From: JBPOFM01 sp041391925
Lineage (GTDB): Bacteria; Bacteroidota; Bacteroidia; Flavobacteriales; Flavobacteriaceae
Length of the DNA stretch: 64,000 nucleotides
Assembly (NCBI GenBank): GCA_041391925.1
Contig: JAWKNA010000011.1
Span: forward strand, 1-64,000
Direction: 5' to 3'
Below, piece by piece: positions 43,341 to 51,581 of the stretch; the stretch's first letter is position 1; each line of letters begins with the position of its first letter. A model generated the notes under the pieces. The model was not told where the DNA came from. It saw only the letters and a list, made by a program, of their open reading frames with translations, and searched no databases. The translations under genes and the position numbers were made by a program.

Positions 43341-44429
43341 ATGTCTTACAAGTTTTTGATATACATATCCTATAGCTATTCCGTACCCATCGGGAAACCT
43401 TTGGAAGAAGAAATCATTCATAGAAATTACACCGTAAAATGGTTTAGTGATTTGGATGATGGAAGAAAAGCTCTAGAAGCTAAACAAAATACCTTAAATG
43501 ATATTCAAGATGTTATTGATTATCAACCAGATATTGTATTGACTGCAACAGATAGTGTAGCAGATTTTATATCAGGACTTAAAGTGCAGGTCTTTCACGG
43601 CTTTAATGCAGAAAAACGACCAGAAGGAAATAATTCATTTGCCCATTTCAGGATTCGAGGCTTTTTTGATTTGTACTGCACCCAAGGACCTTCCACCACT
43701 TCGGGTTTCAAGGTACAACAGAAAATACATCCACATTTTGAGGTGATTGAAACCGGTTGGTCAAAAGTCGATCCCTTATTTCCGGCGACCTCGAAAAAAC
43801 ATAACGCAAAACCCATAGTCATGATAGCTTCAACTTTCACGGAGCGATTGAGCTTATCCTATCGGGATGATGTTTTTGAAGTGATAAAAAAGATATCCAA
43901 AAAGGGTGATTACAAATTTATCATGGTATTGCATCCCAAACTACCTACTCAAATAAAACATAAGTGGCAAACATTAGACGGAGAACATTTTACCTATTTT
44001 GATACGACTGATTTGATTCCTTTATTTAAAGAATCTGATATTATGTTTTCTGATACCACATCAGCAATCCAGGAGTTTCTGCTTCAAAAGAAACCTGTTG
44101 TCACTTTCAACCACACCTTTGACCATGACTATCTCATCAACATAACCGATGCTCAATTGATTGAAACTTCAATAAAGGAAGCATTAAAATATCCTAATCC
44201 ATTAATGGACAACATTGCCAACTTTATTGAAAATTTGCATCCTTATTACGATGGAAAATCAAGTAAACGTGTAATTGATGCAAGTATTGATTTTTTACAT
44301 GCAGATAAGTCTTATTTAAATTCCAAACCCTTGAATTTAATCAGGAAATATAAAATGAGAAAACGGTTGAATTATTTTACCCTTAAAAGTTTTAATAGAC
44401 ATTATACAATACAAAAGGATTCAGATTAG
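43341..44429 (+). CDS. CDP-glycerol glycerophosphotransferase-like (TagB/TagF family) protein
   Basis: About 362 residues from the ATG at 43341 (22 bases after the Stealth gene). GT-B type transferase of the CDP-glycerol:glycerophosphate family: VFHGFNAEKRPEG in the middle, ETGWSKVDPLF, MIASTFTERLSL, VLHPKLPTQ, and IPLFKESDIMFSDTTSAIQE followed by FLLQKKPVVTFNH. The enzyme would add a glycerol-phosphate (or related alditol phosphate) unit; no tagD-like cytidylyltransferase lies in the window, so the donor is unproven. Confidence 0.85.
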   Translation: MSYKFLIYISYSYSVPIGKPLEEEIIHRNYTVKWFSDLDDGRKALEAKQNTLNDIQDVIDYQPDIVLTATDSVADFISGLKVQVFHGFNAEKRPEGNNSFAHFRIRGFFDLYCTQGPSTTSGFKVQQKIHPHFEVIETGWSKVDPLFPATSKKHNAKPIVMIASTFTERLSLSYRDDVFEVIKKISKKGDYKFIMVLHPKLPTQIKHKWQTLDGEHFTYFDTTDLIPLFKESDIMFSDTTSAIQEFLLQKKPVVTFNHTFDHDYLINITDAQLIETSIKEALKYPNPLMDNIANFIENLHPYYDGKSSKRVIDASIDFLHADKSYLNSKPLNLIRKYKMRKRLNYFTLKSFNRHYTIQKDSD

Positions 44430-44440
44430 TTACAACCTGA

Positions 44441-45259
44441 TTATTTAACAATCCCATAAATCGTCCAAGAACTATTAGTTTTTAAAACATCCTTTCTTAT
44501 TTGTTTGTTCAAAAGCAAATCATCATTGTTCTTATAAGGCCTACAGTGATATAAATGTAGACAAATCAAGCTATAGCGTGCTTGAATAAATCTGACTCCA
44601 TTATTCATCATCCGCTCGCCAAGCTCCCTGTCTTCACCGCCATATTTCATACGTTCGTCAAATCCGTTGACATCCAGTAAATCTTGTTTCCAAGCGGACA
44701 CATTCATACCATCAAATGTAGCTTTTGTGGGTGTAAAAGTATTCAGCAACCAAGCTTTAAAACCGTTTGATGTCAGCTTATTGTTCTTGAAGGTTTTTTT
44801 CAATCCTTTATGAATCAACCAATCAGAGTTGAAACACTTTCCCTCTGCAATGTCCCTATTGGTTATGATATTAGATAAGTGTTCTGACAACCTGAAATAC
44901 CCTCCCGAAAGAGCACATGCATCTTTCCGCATTCGCAAATGTGTCTCTACAAAATCTTTTCTGGCAAGACAATCGCCATCAGTAAAAATCAAATAATCGG
45001 ATACGCTCTCCATAATGGCCTTGTTAAGTATAATGGTCTTTTGAAAACCGTTATCTTCATGCCAAACGTGTTTGATGCTTAATTTGGAATCTTTCACAAA
45101 GCCATCAATCACCTGCTTGGTTTCGACAGTTGATCCATCATCTGCAATGATGATTTCAAAGTTGGTCTCTGTCTGCAATTCATAACTCCATAGCACTTTC
45201 TCCAACCATTGTGGTTGGTTATAAGTACTTATAATTACTGAAGCTTTTAGTGAGTTCAT
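44441..45259 (-). CDS. GT2 family glycosyltransferase (antisense to its neighbours)
   Basis: About 272 residues from the ATG at 45259; the frame extends 10 codons upstream via a TTG, but a promoter box (45265-45272) sits there. GT-A fold: ASVIISTYNQPQWLEKVLWS, IIIADDGSTVETKQ, and DYLIFTDGDCLARKDFVE (DxD), then a second half with GGEDRELGERMMNNG, typical of a glycosyltransferase with a galactosyl-type C-terminal domain. It is convergent with the CDP-glycerol-type gene and divergent from the next GT2 gene. Substrate unknown. Confidence 0.92.
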   Translation of the reverse strand: MNSLKASVIISTYNQPQWLEKVLWSYELQTETNFEIIIADDGSTVETKQVIDGFVKDSKLSIKHVWHEDNGFQKTIILNKAIMESVSDYLIFTDGDCLARKDFVETHLRMRKDACALSGGYFRLSEHLSNIITNRDIAEGKCFNSDWLIHKGLKKTFKNNKLTSNGFKAWLLNTFTPTKATFDGMNVSAWKQDLLDVNGFDERMKYGGEDRELGERMMNNGVRFIQARYSLICLHLYHCRPYKNNDDLLLNKQIRKDVLKTNSSWTIYGIVK

Positions 45260-45264
45260 ATTGC

Positions 45265-45272
45265 CAAAAGTA
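45265..45272 (-). promoter_or_regulatory. -7 box at the start of the minus-strand GT2
   Basis: Reads TACTTTTG on the minus strand, ending 5 bases before the ATG at 45259. Again a very short leader is implied. Confidence 0.42.
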
Positions 45273-45300
45273 GTATTTTTACTCGGCAATTTGAATACAA

Positions 45301-46065
45301 ATGGTGAAACTTTCGGGAGTGGTAATTACCTATAATGAAGAGCGCAACATTGAAAAATGTTTACAGTCGCTGGCTGATGTTGTGGATGAAATTGTGGTGG
45401 TCGATTCGCTTTCCACCGATGCTACAGTTGCCATTTGCAAACGCTTCAATGTAAAAATTGTTGAACAGCCTTTTTTGGGATATGTTGAACAGAAAAATTT
45501 TGCTCTGCAACAAGCATCCCATGATTATATTGTTTCGCTTGATGGTGATGAAGCCCTGTCTGAAACACTTCAGAAATCTATTATTGATTTGAAACACAAC
45601 TGGAAGCACGATGGTTATTATTGCAATAGATTCAATCATTTTTGTGGCCAATGGATAAAGCATTCAGATTGGTATCCGAATAAAAAATTACGGGTTTTTG
45701 ATAGAAGAAAAGCTGCGTGGCAAGGACACCACATTCATGAAACAATAAAAATAGAGGGCAAATCGAAGAACATCGGGCAATTAAAGGGTGATATTTTGCA
45801 CTGGACATACAGGAGTTATTCGGAATTTAACCTGAAAACCGAGCATTTTTCTACCCTTTCTGCTCAATCCTATTTTGAATTAGGAAAAAAAGCACCACTT
45901 TGGAAAATTGTGTTCCATCCGCTTTGGGCTTTTTTTAAAGCGTATATTTTAAGGCTTGGCTTTTTGGATGGTTTTAATGGTTTAGTAATTTGCGCCCAGA
46001 CTGCCAACATCACATTTTTAAAATATATTAAACTTAAAGAATTGATTAAAAAGCAATCCTATTAA
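45301..46065 (+). CDS. GT2 family glycosyltransferase (WaaE/KdtX-like)
   Basis: A 254-residue transferase like WaaE/RfaE-type LPS-core beta-1,4-glucosyltransferases: SGVVITYNEERNIEKCLQSL, DEIVVVDSLSTDAT, QPFLGYVEQKNFALQQA, YIVSLDGDEALSE, DWYPNKKLRVFDRRKAAWQG, and a C-terminal membrane-associated segment (IVFHPLWAFFKAYILRLGFLDGF). It likely adds a sugar to the LPS core. Its stop overlaps, by 4 bases, the 3' end of the convergent kinase gene. Confidence 0.93.
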   Translation: MVKLSGVVITYNEERNIEKCLQSLADVVDEIVVVDSLSTDATVAICKRFNVKIVEQPFLGYVEQKNFALQQASHDYIVSLDGDEALSETLQKSIIDLKHNWKHDGYYCNRFNHFCGQWIKHSDWYPNKKLRVFDRRKAAWQGHHIHETIKIEGKSKNIGQLKGDILHWTYRSYSEFNLKTEHFSTLSAQSYFELGKKAPLWKIVFHPLWAFFKAYILRLGFLDGFNGLVICAQTANITFLKYIKLKELIKKQSY

Positions 46066-46823
46066 ACTTTCCAAAACTTCAATTTCTTTTTGAGCCTTTT
46101 TTTTCGATGGAACTTCAATTGAAAATCTTCGGTATTTTTCCACATCAAGTTAAAAACCTCTTCGTAAGGCTTTCCATAAAGTTTTGCATACTCATCACTC
46201 ATCACTTCCACCATAGATTTATGTGTGGCTAAGCGTTCAAAGTTTTTCATCCGAGCTTGAAAATCCATAGGCTGAAATTCCATTCTGTTCAGGTCAACCA
46301 AAAAGAATTTATAGTCATTGCCTTCAATTTTGATAAGTGTATTTCCTGGTGAATGGTCCAAAAAGTTGATTCCTTTTTCGTGCAATTGAAAAGTAAACTG
46401 TGTAAAAGCTCTCAAAATAGCTTCATGGTTAGGATAAGTCAAATTCTTTGTCAAGTCCCTGTAAGTTAGGTCACACTCCAAATGCTCACTAACGTAATAG
46501 CTTTTTTTGAACAAAAACAATGTTGCGAATTCATAGTATGCAATAGGTTGAGGCGTGCCAAAACCCAACTTAATCAACTTATTGGCATATTCAAAGGAGC
46601 GCTGAGCTTTTCCTTTTCGAAAAAATCTATAGACAATTTGATTGACAGGATTAGGAATTTTGAACGATTTGATGTTCAAGACCAAACCGTCCATCTCAAA
46701 TGTTTTAAGCGAATTTCTATTTTGCTTTATAAAGAGTTTTCCTTGAGAATCAAAATTATTTATAAAACCGTCTAAACTAGCTCTATATTTTTTAAACTCA
46801 TCTTGAATTACTGATTTGCTCAT
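46062..46823 (-). CDS. WaaP/Kdo-kinase-like LPS sugar kinase
   Basis: A 253-residue protein with a protein-kinase-like fold of the lipopolysaccharide kinase (Kdo/WaaP) family. VYRFFRKGKAQRSFEYANKL carries the N-lobe lysine region, and the catalytic loop reads FLDHSPGNTLI followed by FFLVDLNRMEF (DxN metal-binding). C-terminal basic tail (KKRLKKKLKFWKV) may bind the membrane. It probably phosphorylates Kdo or core heptose of LPS. It is convergent and overlapping with a WaaE-like GT2 gene, which supports LPS-core work. Confidence 0.88.
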   Translation of the reverse strand: MSKSVIQDEFKKYRASLDGFINNFDSQGKLFIKQNRNSLKTFEMDGLVLNIKSFKIPNPVNQIVYRFFRKGKAQRSFEYANKLIKLGFGTPQPIAYYEFATLFLFKKSYYVSEHLECDLTYRDLTKNLTYPNHEAILRAFTQFTFQLHEKGINFLDHSPGNTLIKIEGNDYKFFLVDLNRMEFQPMDFQARMKNFERLATHKSMVEVMSDEYAKLYGKPYEEVFNLMWKNTEDFQLKFHRKKRLKKKLKFWKV

Positions 46824-46827
46824 GTTG

Positions 46828-46835
46828 CAAAATTA
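46828..46835 (-). promoter_or_regulatory. -7 box at the LPS kinase start
   Basis: Reads TAATTTTG on the minus strand and ends 4 bases before the ATG at 46823, again suggesting a leaderless or near-leaderless mRNA. Confidence 0.4.
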
Positions 46836-46949
46836 AAACTATTCAATCATTATAATTGGCCACATTCAGAAAAAGTTCTACACTTTTAAATTTACTTCTT
46901 TCGGATGTATGGCATAATATTAATTATATTCGTAATCATAATTTAATTG

Positions 46950-47510
46950 ATGAATACAGAAATAAAAAAAGCAGTTGAAGTATTGATGAACGGTGGACTC
47001 CTTCTCTACCCAACTGACACCGTTTGGGGCATAGGTTGTGATGCAACTAATGAAGAAGCGGTTACAAAGATTTTCAAACTTAAGCAGCGCGAAGACAGCA
47101 AGGCTTTGATATGTTTGGTAGCCGATGACCGAATGCTTAAAAAATACATCAAAAAGATTCCTGATGCGGCTTTCGACATCATTGATATCTCGGAAGAACC
47201 CATCACTATCATTTATGATGAACCGCAAAATTTGGCTTCCAATTTAATTGCTCCAGACAATACGATTGCCATCCGAATTCCTAATGATGACTTTTGCTTT
47301 CAATTGTTGCGACGCTTCAATGGTGCCATTGTTTCAACCTCTGCAAACATCAGTGGCCAACCTACGCCAAAATCCTTCAAAGAAATAGACCAAGACATTT
47401 TAAAAGGTGTGGACTATGTCGTAAATTTGCACCGAGAAAAAATAAACACAAAACCATCATCAATTATCAAATTGAGCAATGATGGTCAAGTGAAAATAAT
47501 TAGGTCATAA
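46950..47510 (+). CDS. tsaC: L-threonylcarbamoyladenylate synthase (TsaC/Sua5/YrdC)
   Basis: About 186 residues from the ATG at 46950 (a TTG just before it is in frame). The YrdC fold makes threonylcarbamoyl-AMP for tRNA t6A37. Motifs: LLLYPTDTVWGIGCDATNEE, IFKLKQREDSKALICLV, and IAIRIPNDDFCFQLLRRFNG and STSANISGQPTP. Single YrdC domain (no Sua5 extension). A GxxExxY gene bracketed by inverted repeats follows immediately; without it cca would be the neighbour. Confidence 0.95.
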   Translation: MNTEIKKAVEVLMNGGLLLYPTDTVWGIGCDATNEEAVTKIFKLKQREDSKALICLVADDRMLKKYIKKIPDAAFDIIDISEEPITIIYDEPQNLASNLIAPDNTIAIRIPNDDFCFQLLRRFNGAIVSTSANISGQPTPKSFKEIDQDILKGVDYVVNLHREKINTKPSSIIKLSNDGQVKIIRS

Positions 47511-47516
47511 AATTAC

Positions 47517-47537
47517 GCCACGAATTCACTAATAATT
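47517..47537 (+). repeat. Left arm of a 21-bp inverted repeat flanking the GxxExxY gene
   Basis: Begins GCCACGAATTCAC and ends directly against the GxxExxY ATG. The reverse complement of the right arm (47915-47935) matches it at 20 of 21 positions. Confidence 0.92.
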
Positions 47538-47912
47538 ATGGCAAATATTCTTTATAAAGATGAAAGCTATTCTATCGTTGGTGTTTTGTTTGATGTTTAC
47601 AACAATCTCGGTTCTGGTTTTTCAGAAATAGTTTATAAAGATGCGATTCAATATGAACTTCAACAATTGAATATACCTTTTGAGAGAGAAAAAGAATTTT
47701 CTGTTCAGTATAAAAACATCATATTACAACATAAATTCTATGCTGATTTTGTGGTTTTTGATAAAATCATATTGGAAATAAAATCTATTAAGGAATTGAA
47801 CGATGCACATATTTCACAATGTTTAAATTATTTGAAAGTTTCTGGTTGTAAATTGGCCATCATTGCCAATTTTCACAAAGACTTTCTAGACCATAAGCGT
47901 GTTATTTTGTGA
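47538..47912 (+). CDS. GxxExxY protein (PD-(D/E)XK nuclease-like)
   Basis: A 124-residue small protein of the GxxExxY family (PF13366). Name motif: G27-F-S-E30-I-V-Y33. A nuclease-like core is visible: D70-F-V-V-F-D and E80-I-K82 (FYADFVVFDKIILEIKS), then a Gln (Q94) helix, as in PD-(D/E)XK enzymes. The ATG immediately follows the left repeat arm and the stop precedes the right arm by 2 bases, so gene plus repeats form a compact unit of about 420 bases. No function is established for the family; being duplicated in odd places in many genomes, it may be a selfish or mobile cassette (inference). Confidence 0.9.
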   Translation: MANILYKDESYSIVGVLFDVYNNLGSGFSEIVYKDAIQYELQQLNIPFEREKEFSVQYKNIILQHKFYADFVVFDKIILEIKSIKELNDAHISQCLNYLKVSGCKLAIIANFHKDFLDHKRVIL

Positions 47913-47914
47913 CA

Positions 47915-47935
47915 AATTATTCGTGAATTCGTGGC
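47915..47935 (+). repeat. Right arm of the 21-bp inverted repeat flanking the GxxExxY gene
   Basis: Ends TCGTGAATTCGTGGC, starting 2 bases after the GxxExxY stop. 20 of 21 positions are complementary to the left arm. The cca start lies 8 bases further on. Confidence 0.92.
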
Positions 47936-47942
47936 AAATAAA

Positions 47943-49358
47943 ATGAATTACATAGAAGCCTTACAACATCCCATTTTCCAAATCATTTCGAAATCTGCTA
48001 AAGAACTGAATGTTGATAGTTACGTCATTGGTGGTTTTGTGCGCGATTTTATTTTGAAACGTGGAAAGCACAAGGATATTGATATTGTCGCCATTGGAAG
48101 TGGCATTGAGCTCGCCAAACAGGTTGCCAAAAATCTTCCAAATAAACCAAAAGTTCAGGTGTTCAAAACGTATGGCACCGCAATGTTGCGCCACGATGAT
48201 ATTGAAATTGAATTCGTTGGCGCAAGAAAGGAATCCTATAATGAAGATAGCAGGAATCCGATTGTAGAAAATGGCACATTGGAAGACGACCAAAACCGTC
48301 GTGATTTTACCATCAATGCCTTGGCTTTGGATTTAAGTGAAGCTAACTTCGGAAAACTTCTCGACCCATTTAATGGCATTAAGGATTTGGATGAGAAAAT
48401 TATCCGTACTCCTTTAAATCCTGATATTACCTATTCCGACGACCCATTACGAATGATGCGCGCTATCAGATTTGCCACACAGTTGGGTTTCAAAATAGAA
48501 GATGAGTCGCTGGAAGCCATTACGAGAAACAAAGACCGCATCAACATCATTACCAACGAACGCATTGTAGTGGAATTAAACAAAATCTTGGAAAGCAATA
48601 AGCCTTCCATTGGATTCTTGTTGTTGGAAAAAACAGGATTGCTTCAATACATTCTACCAGAATTGACCGCCTTGAAAGGAATTGACGAAGTGGAAGGTCA
48701 AACGCATAAGGACAATTTTTATCACACGCTTGAGGTTGTTGACAATATTTCGCAACATACAGATGATGTCTGGTTGCGATGGGCCGCATTGCTCCACGAT
48801 ATTGGGAAAGCACCGACAAAAAAATTCAGCAAAAAAGTAGGTTGGACGTTTCACGCGCACGAATTTGAAGGCGCCAAAATGGTCTATCACCTCTTCAAAC
48901 GCTTGAAAATGCCATTGAATGACAAAATGAAGTTTGTCCAGAAAATGGTGTTTATGAGTTCTCGACCGATTGCATTGTCGGATGATGATGTCACCGATTC
49001 TGCGGTGCGTCGATTGGTGTTTGATGCTGGCGATTATGTTGAGGATTTGATGACGCTATGCGAAGCTGATATCACTACAAAAAACCCAAAAAAATTCAAC
49101 AAATATCATAACAATTTTAAACTGGTTCGTCAGAAAATCGTCGAAGTTGAAGAGCGTGACCATATTCGTAATTTTCAACCACCTATTTCTGGCGAGGACA
49201 TAATGAAAACTTTCAATTTGAAACCCTCAAAGGAAATTGGTATTATCAAGGAAACCATCAAGGAAGCGATTCTTGAAGGCGATATTCCTAATGAATATCA
49301 CGCTGCTTATGAGTTGATGTTGAAAGAAGGGGAACGTCTTGGTTTGAAGAAACAATAA
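47943..49358 (+). CDS. cca: CCA tRNA nucleotidyltransferase / HD domain protein
   Basis: About 471 residues from the ATG at 47943 (an in-frame GTG at 47931 lies in the inverted-repeat arm and is unlikely). Class II nucleotidyltransferase: DSYVIGGFVRDFIL (GG at 30-31), KHKDIDIVAIG (DxD), the R-RDFTINALA motif (DDQNRRDFTINALALD), and the RRA-type DDPLRMMRAIRFA. The C-terminal part has an HD phosphohydrolase domain (ALLHDIGKAPT). It adds CCA to tRNA 3' ends, and could also poly-adenylate. The next gene, ctaA, starts immediately at its stop. Confidence 0.95.
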   Translation: MNYIEALQHPIFQIISKSAKELNVDSYVIGGFVRDFILKRGKHKDIDIVAIGSGIELAKQVAKNLPNKPKVQVFKTYGTAMLRHDDIEIEFVGARKESYNEDSRNPIVENGTLEDDQNRRDFTINALALDLSEANFGKLLDPFNGIKDLDEKIIRTPLNPDITYSDDPLRMMRAIRFATQLGFKIEDESLEAITRNKDRINIITNERIVVELNKILESNKPSIGFLLLEKTGLLQYILPELTALKGIDEVEGQTHKDNFYHTLEVVDNISQHTDDVWLRWAALLHDIGKAPTKKFSKKVGWTFHAHEFEGAKMVYHLFKRLKMPLNDKMKFVQKMVFMSSRPIALSDDDVTDSAVRRLVFDAGDYVEDLMTLCEADITTKNPKKFNKYHNNFKLVRQKIVEVEERDHIRNFQPPISGEDIMKTFNLKPSKEIGIIKETIKEAILEGDIPNEYHAAYELMLKEGERLGLKKQ

Positions 49359-50387
49359 ATGAAAAAACACTTTAGGAAAATTGCCAAAATAGCCTTGGTT
49401 CTGGTTTACATGGTCATCATTGCTGGTGCGGTCGTGAGGATGACGGGTTCAGGTATGGGCTGTCCTGACTGGCCGAAGTGTTTTGGCTATTACATTCCTC
49501 CAACGGAAATTTCCCAATTACAATTCAAACCAAACCATGACTATAAAAAAGGGGTCGTCATCATTAAGGATGAGTCTCTTTTGGTTGTAAAAGAAGATTT
49601 TAAATCAACTGATTCATTTCAAACTAACCATTGGGAGCCTTACACCAAACATGATTATGCAATCTTCAATCCACTTCATACCTGGGTGGAATATATCAAC
49701 CGATTGGTTGGAGCTCTTTCAGGAATTCCAATCCTTATCTTTACAGTGCTTTCTTTTTGGTTTTGGCGCGCCAATAAATGGATTCCCATTCTTTCGCTTT
49801 TGACGGTTTTTGCCATGGGTTTTCAAGCTTGGCTGGGAAAAACAGTAGTGGATTCTAATTTAGCGCCTTATAAAATCACCATTCATATGGTCATGGCATT
49901 GATAATTGTTGCCATGATTTTGTACCTCATATTTCGAACAAAGACCTCGTTTAAACTTCAAAAATTTGACAGTCCGTTTAAAAATTTTCTGTCTATTGCC
50001 ATTTTCCTGTCCTTGATTCAAATTGTTTTGGGAACGCAGGTTCGTCAAGAAGTAGATACCACCATACAATCCGTTGGCTATCTCAAATCCTTATGGATGG
50101 AGCATCCATCAATCATATTTTATGTTCACAGAACATTTTCTTTGATTGTTTTTTTCATCAATTTATTTTTGTTTTTAAGAAACAGAAAACTTCAGTTAGG
50201 TTACAAAAAAGTCAATCTGATTTTGCTATGTATCCTACTTGAAATGACTACGGGAATCACAATGTATTATTTCGATTTTCCGTTCCTTTCACAACCAATA
50301 CATTTAGTGACAGCAACCATTTTATTTGGAATACAATTTTATGTATATTTAGAAAGCAAACACAAAAGAACTATCCTAACTAACTGA
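49359..50387 (+). CDS. ctaA: Heme A synthase (CtaA/COX15 family)
   Basis: A 342-residue membrane enzyme with eight predicted helices converting heme O to heme A for cytochrome oxidase. Motifs: GAVVRMTGSGMGCPDWPKCFGYYIPP at the first loop (shown by key residues GAVVRMTGSGMGCPDWP), FNPLHTWVEYINRLVGALSG with heme-ligand His, MGFQAWLGKTVVDSNLAPYK, IHMVMALIIVAMI, and VLGTQVRQEVD. It starts directly at the cca stop, probably by operon coupling only. Confidence 0.95.
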   Translation: MKKHFRKIAKIALVLVYMVIIAGAVVRMTGSGMGCPDWPKCFGYYIPPTEISQLQFKPNHDYKKGVVIIKDESLLVVKEDFKSTDSFQTNHWEPYTKHDYAIFNPLHTWVEYINRLVGALSGIPILIFTVLSFWFWRANKWIPILSLLTVFAMGFQAWLGKTVVDSNLAPYKITIHMVMALIIVAMILYLIFRTKTSFKLQKFDSPFKNFLSIAIFLSLIQIVLGTQVRQEVDTTIQSVGYLKSLWMEHPSIIFYVHRTFSLIVFFINLFLFLRNRKLQLGYKKVNLILLCILLEMTTGITMYYFDFPFLSQPIHLVTATILFGIQFYVYLESKHKRTILTN

Positions 50388-50417
50388 TTGCAAACTTTTG
50401 CACCATATACTAACGCC

Positions 50418-50930
50418 ATGATTTATAGATTTAGAGTAATCCTTGATAACGACACAGAAGACAATGTGTTTCGTGATTTAGAAATCCGTGAAGACGATAC
50501 CTTGGAAGATTTGCACAACATCATCACACAATCATTTGGTTTTGATGGCTCCGAAATGGCTTCCTTTTACAGAAGCGATGACGATTGGAACCAAGGCGAA
50601 GAATATTCCCTTTTTGACATGAGTGATTTTGGTGATGCAAAACTCATGGAAGAAACATTCATTAACGATGTCGTCCATGAAGCTGCCACAAAACTCATTT
50701 ATGTCTATGATTTTTTGAATATGTGGACGTTCTTTGTGGAATTGGCAGAAATTGTTGATGAAACCGATAGTGTCGATTATCCAAACTTGATGTTCGCACA
50801 CGGACAAATTCCGGATCAAGCCCCTGAAAAATCATTCTCTGCTGATGAATTTGATGAATTCAATGAATTTGAAGATGATTTAGACGTCGATGATTATGAC
50901 CATCTCGATTTTGATGAGAATTGGAATTAG
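50418..50930 (+). CDS. pRiA4b ORF-3-like (IS1096 passenger TnpR-type) protein
   Basis: About 170 residues from the ATG at 50418; a frame extension to TTG at 50388 lacks family similarity. It shows the family pattern IYRFRVILDNDTEDNVFRDLEI, then TLEDLHNIITQSFGFDGSEMASFY and LIYVYDFLNMWTFFVELAEI, with an acidic C-terminal tail. Despite the name, most copies in Bacteroidota are stable chromosomal genes of unknown role. There is no transposon boundary here. Confidence 0.85.
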   Translation: MIYRFRVILDNDTEDNVFRDLEIREDDTLEDLHNIITQSFGFDGSEMASFYRSDDDWNQGEEYSLFDMSDFGDAKLMEETFINDVVHEAATKLIYVYDFLNMWTFFVELAEIVDETDSVDYPNLMFAHGQIPDQAPEKSFSADEFDEFNEFEDDLDVDDYDHLDFDENWN

Positions 50931-50963
50931 TATTCAGTAGGCAAACATTATAAAAAAAATATC

Positions 50964-51374
50964 ATGGCAACATATCAAACTGTAAGATGTCCTCATTGCA
51001 AAGAATATTTAAAATTTTGGAAGAAAAAAAGAAGTCATGGAGTTTTTGGGACGCCAATTATTAGATGTAGTAATTGCAGCAAATTAATCAAAACTGGAAA
51101 AAAATTGTGGCGAAATATGGACAATACCGAAAAGATAATTTTTCACTTGTCTGCTTATTTTTCATTTTCCTTCTGGTTTGCGTTAGGGTTCCCCATACTG
51201 ACTTCAATACTTGGTGGAAAGGAAATTCCTAAATATGTAATCTTAATTATGGCACTAGTTGGATTAGGTATTTCAATTTTAATTCATCGGAATCAAATGG
51301 AAACTTTAAAATCAAATGCAAAACTGTATGAAGATGATTATGACAATGAAACATATGAATATCAGGAATTTTAA
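50964..51374 (+). CDS. Small zinc-ribbon membrane protein
   Basis: A 136-residue unrecognised protein. The N-terminal zinc ribbon has C9-x2-C12 (RCPHCKE) and C35-x2-C38 (RCSNCSK). Two membrane segments follow (about 57-78, SFSFWFALGFPILTSIL, and about 88-108, YVILIMALVGLGISILI). The C-terminus is acidic with many Tyr and Asp. It is probably accessory, as nothing else in the region resembles it, and it sits next to a small ORF and a gene-less stretch. Confidence 0.75.
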   Translation: MATYQTVRCPHCKEYLKFWKKKRSHGVFGTPIIRCSNCSKLIKTGKKLWRNMDNTEKIIFHLSAYFSFSFWFALGFPILTSILGGKEIPKYVILIMALVGLGISILIHRNQMETLKSNAKLYEDDYDNETYEYQEF

Positions 51375-51410
51375 AATTCGAAAATAAATTCAATAAATAA
51401 AACATGTATA

Positions 51411-51581
51411 ATGAAAAACTTCATCGAAATAACCGACAAATCAGATTCAGTAAAATTGATTAATTTAAATAATATTAGCTACATAAAAGTTAATATTAGC
51501 GCAGTATGTACAATTGTAATGAACAACGGAACCGAAATCGAAACTAAAATTTTGAAAGATGAATTAATGAAAATAATATGA
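51411..51581 (+). CDS. Small 56-residue protein (FlbD/LytTR-like strand pattern)
   Basis: An ATG-to-TGA frame of 56 codons, 36 bases after the zinc-ribbon gene. The peptide begins MKNFIEITDKSDSVKLINLN, continues ISYIKVNISAVCTIVM, then NNGTEIETKILKDELMKII. This resembles the small family in which a short sheet reads I-x-[LIN]-[TN]-x-[ED] then I..I....: FlbD-type or Bacteroidota hypothetical proteins. No promoter is visible; it probably shares a transcript with the gene before it. Confidence 0.55.
   Translation: MKNFIEITDKSDSVKLINLNNISYIKVNISAVCTIVMNNGTEIETKILKDELMKII

Noticed and set aside
50418..50930. Transposon (IS1096-type) because of the TnpR-passenger name
   Set aside because: No transposase, terminal repeats or target duplication flank the gene; the family is commonly a normal chromosomal gene.
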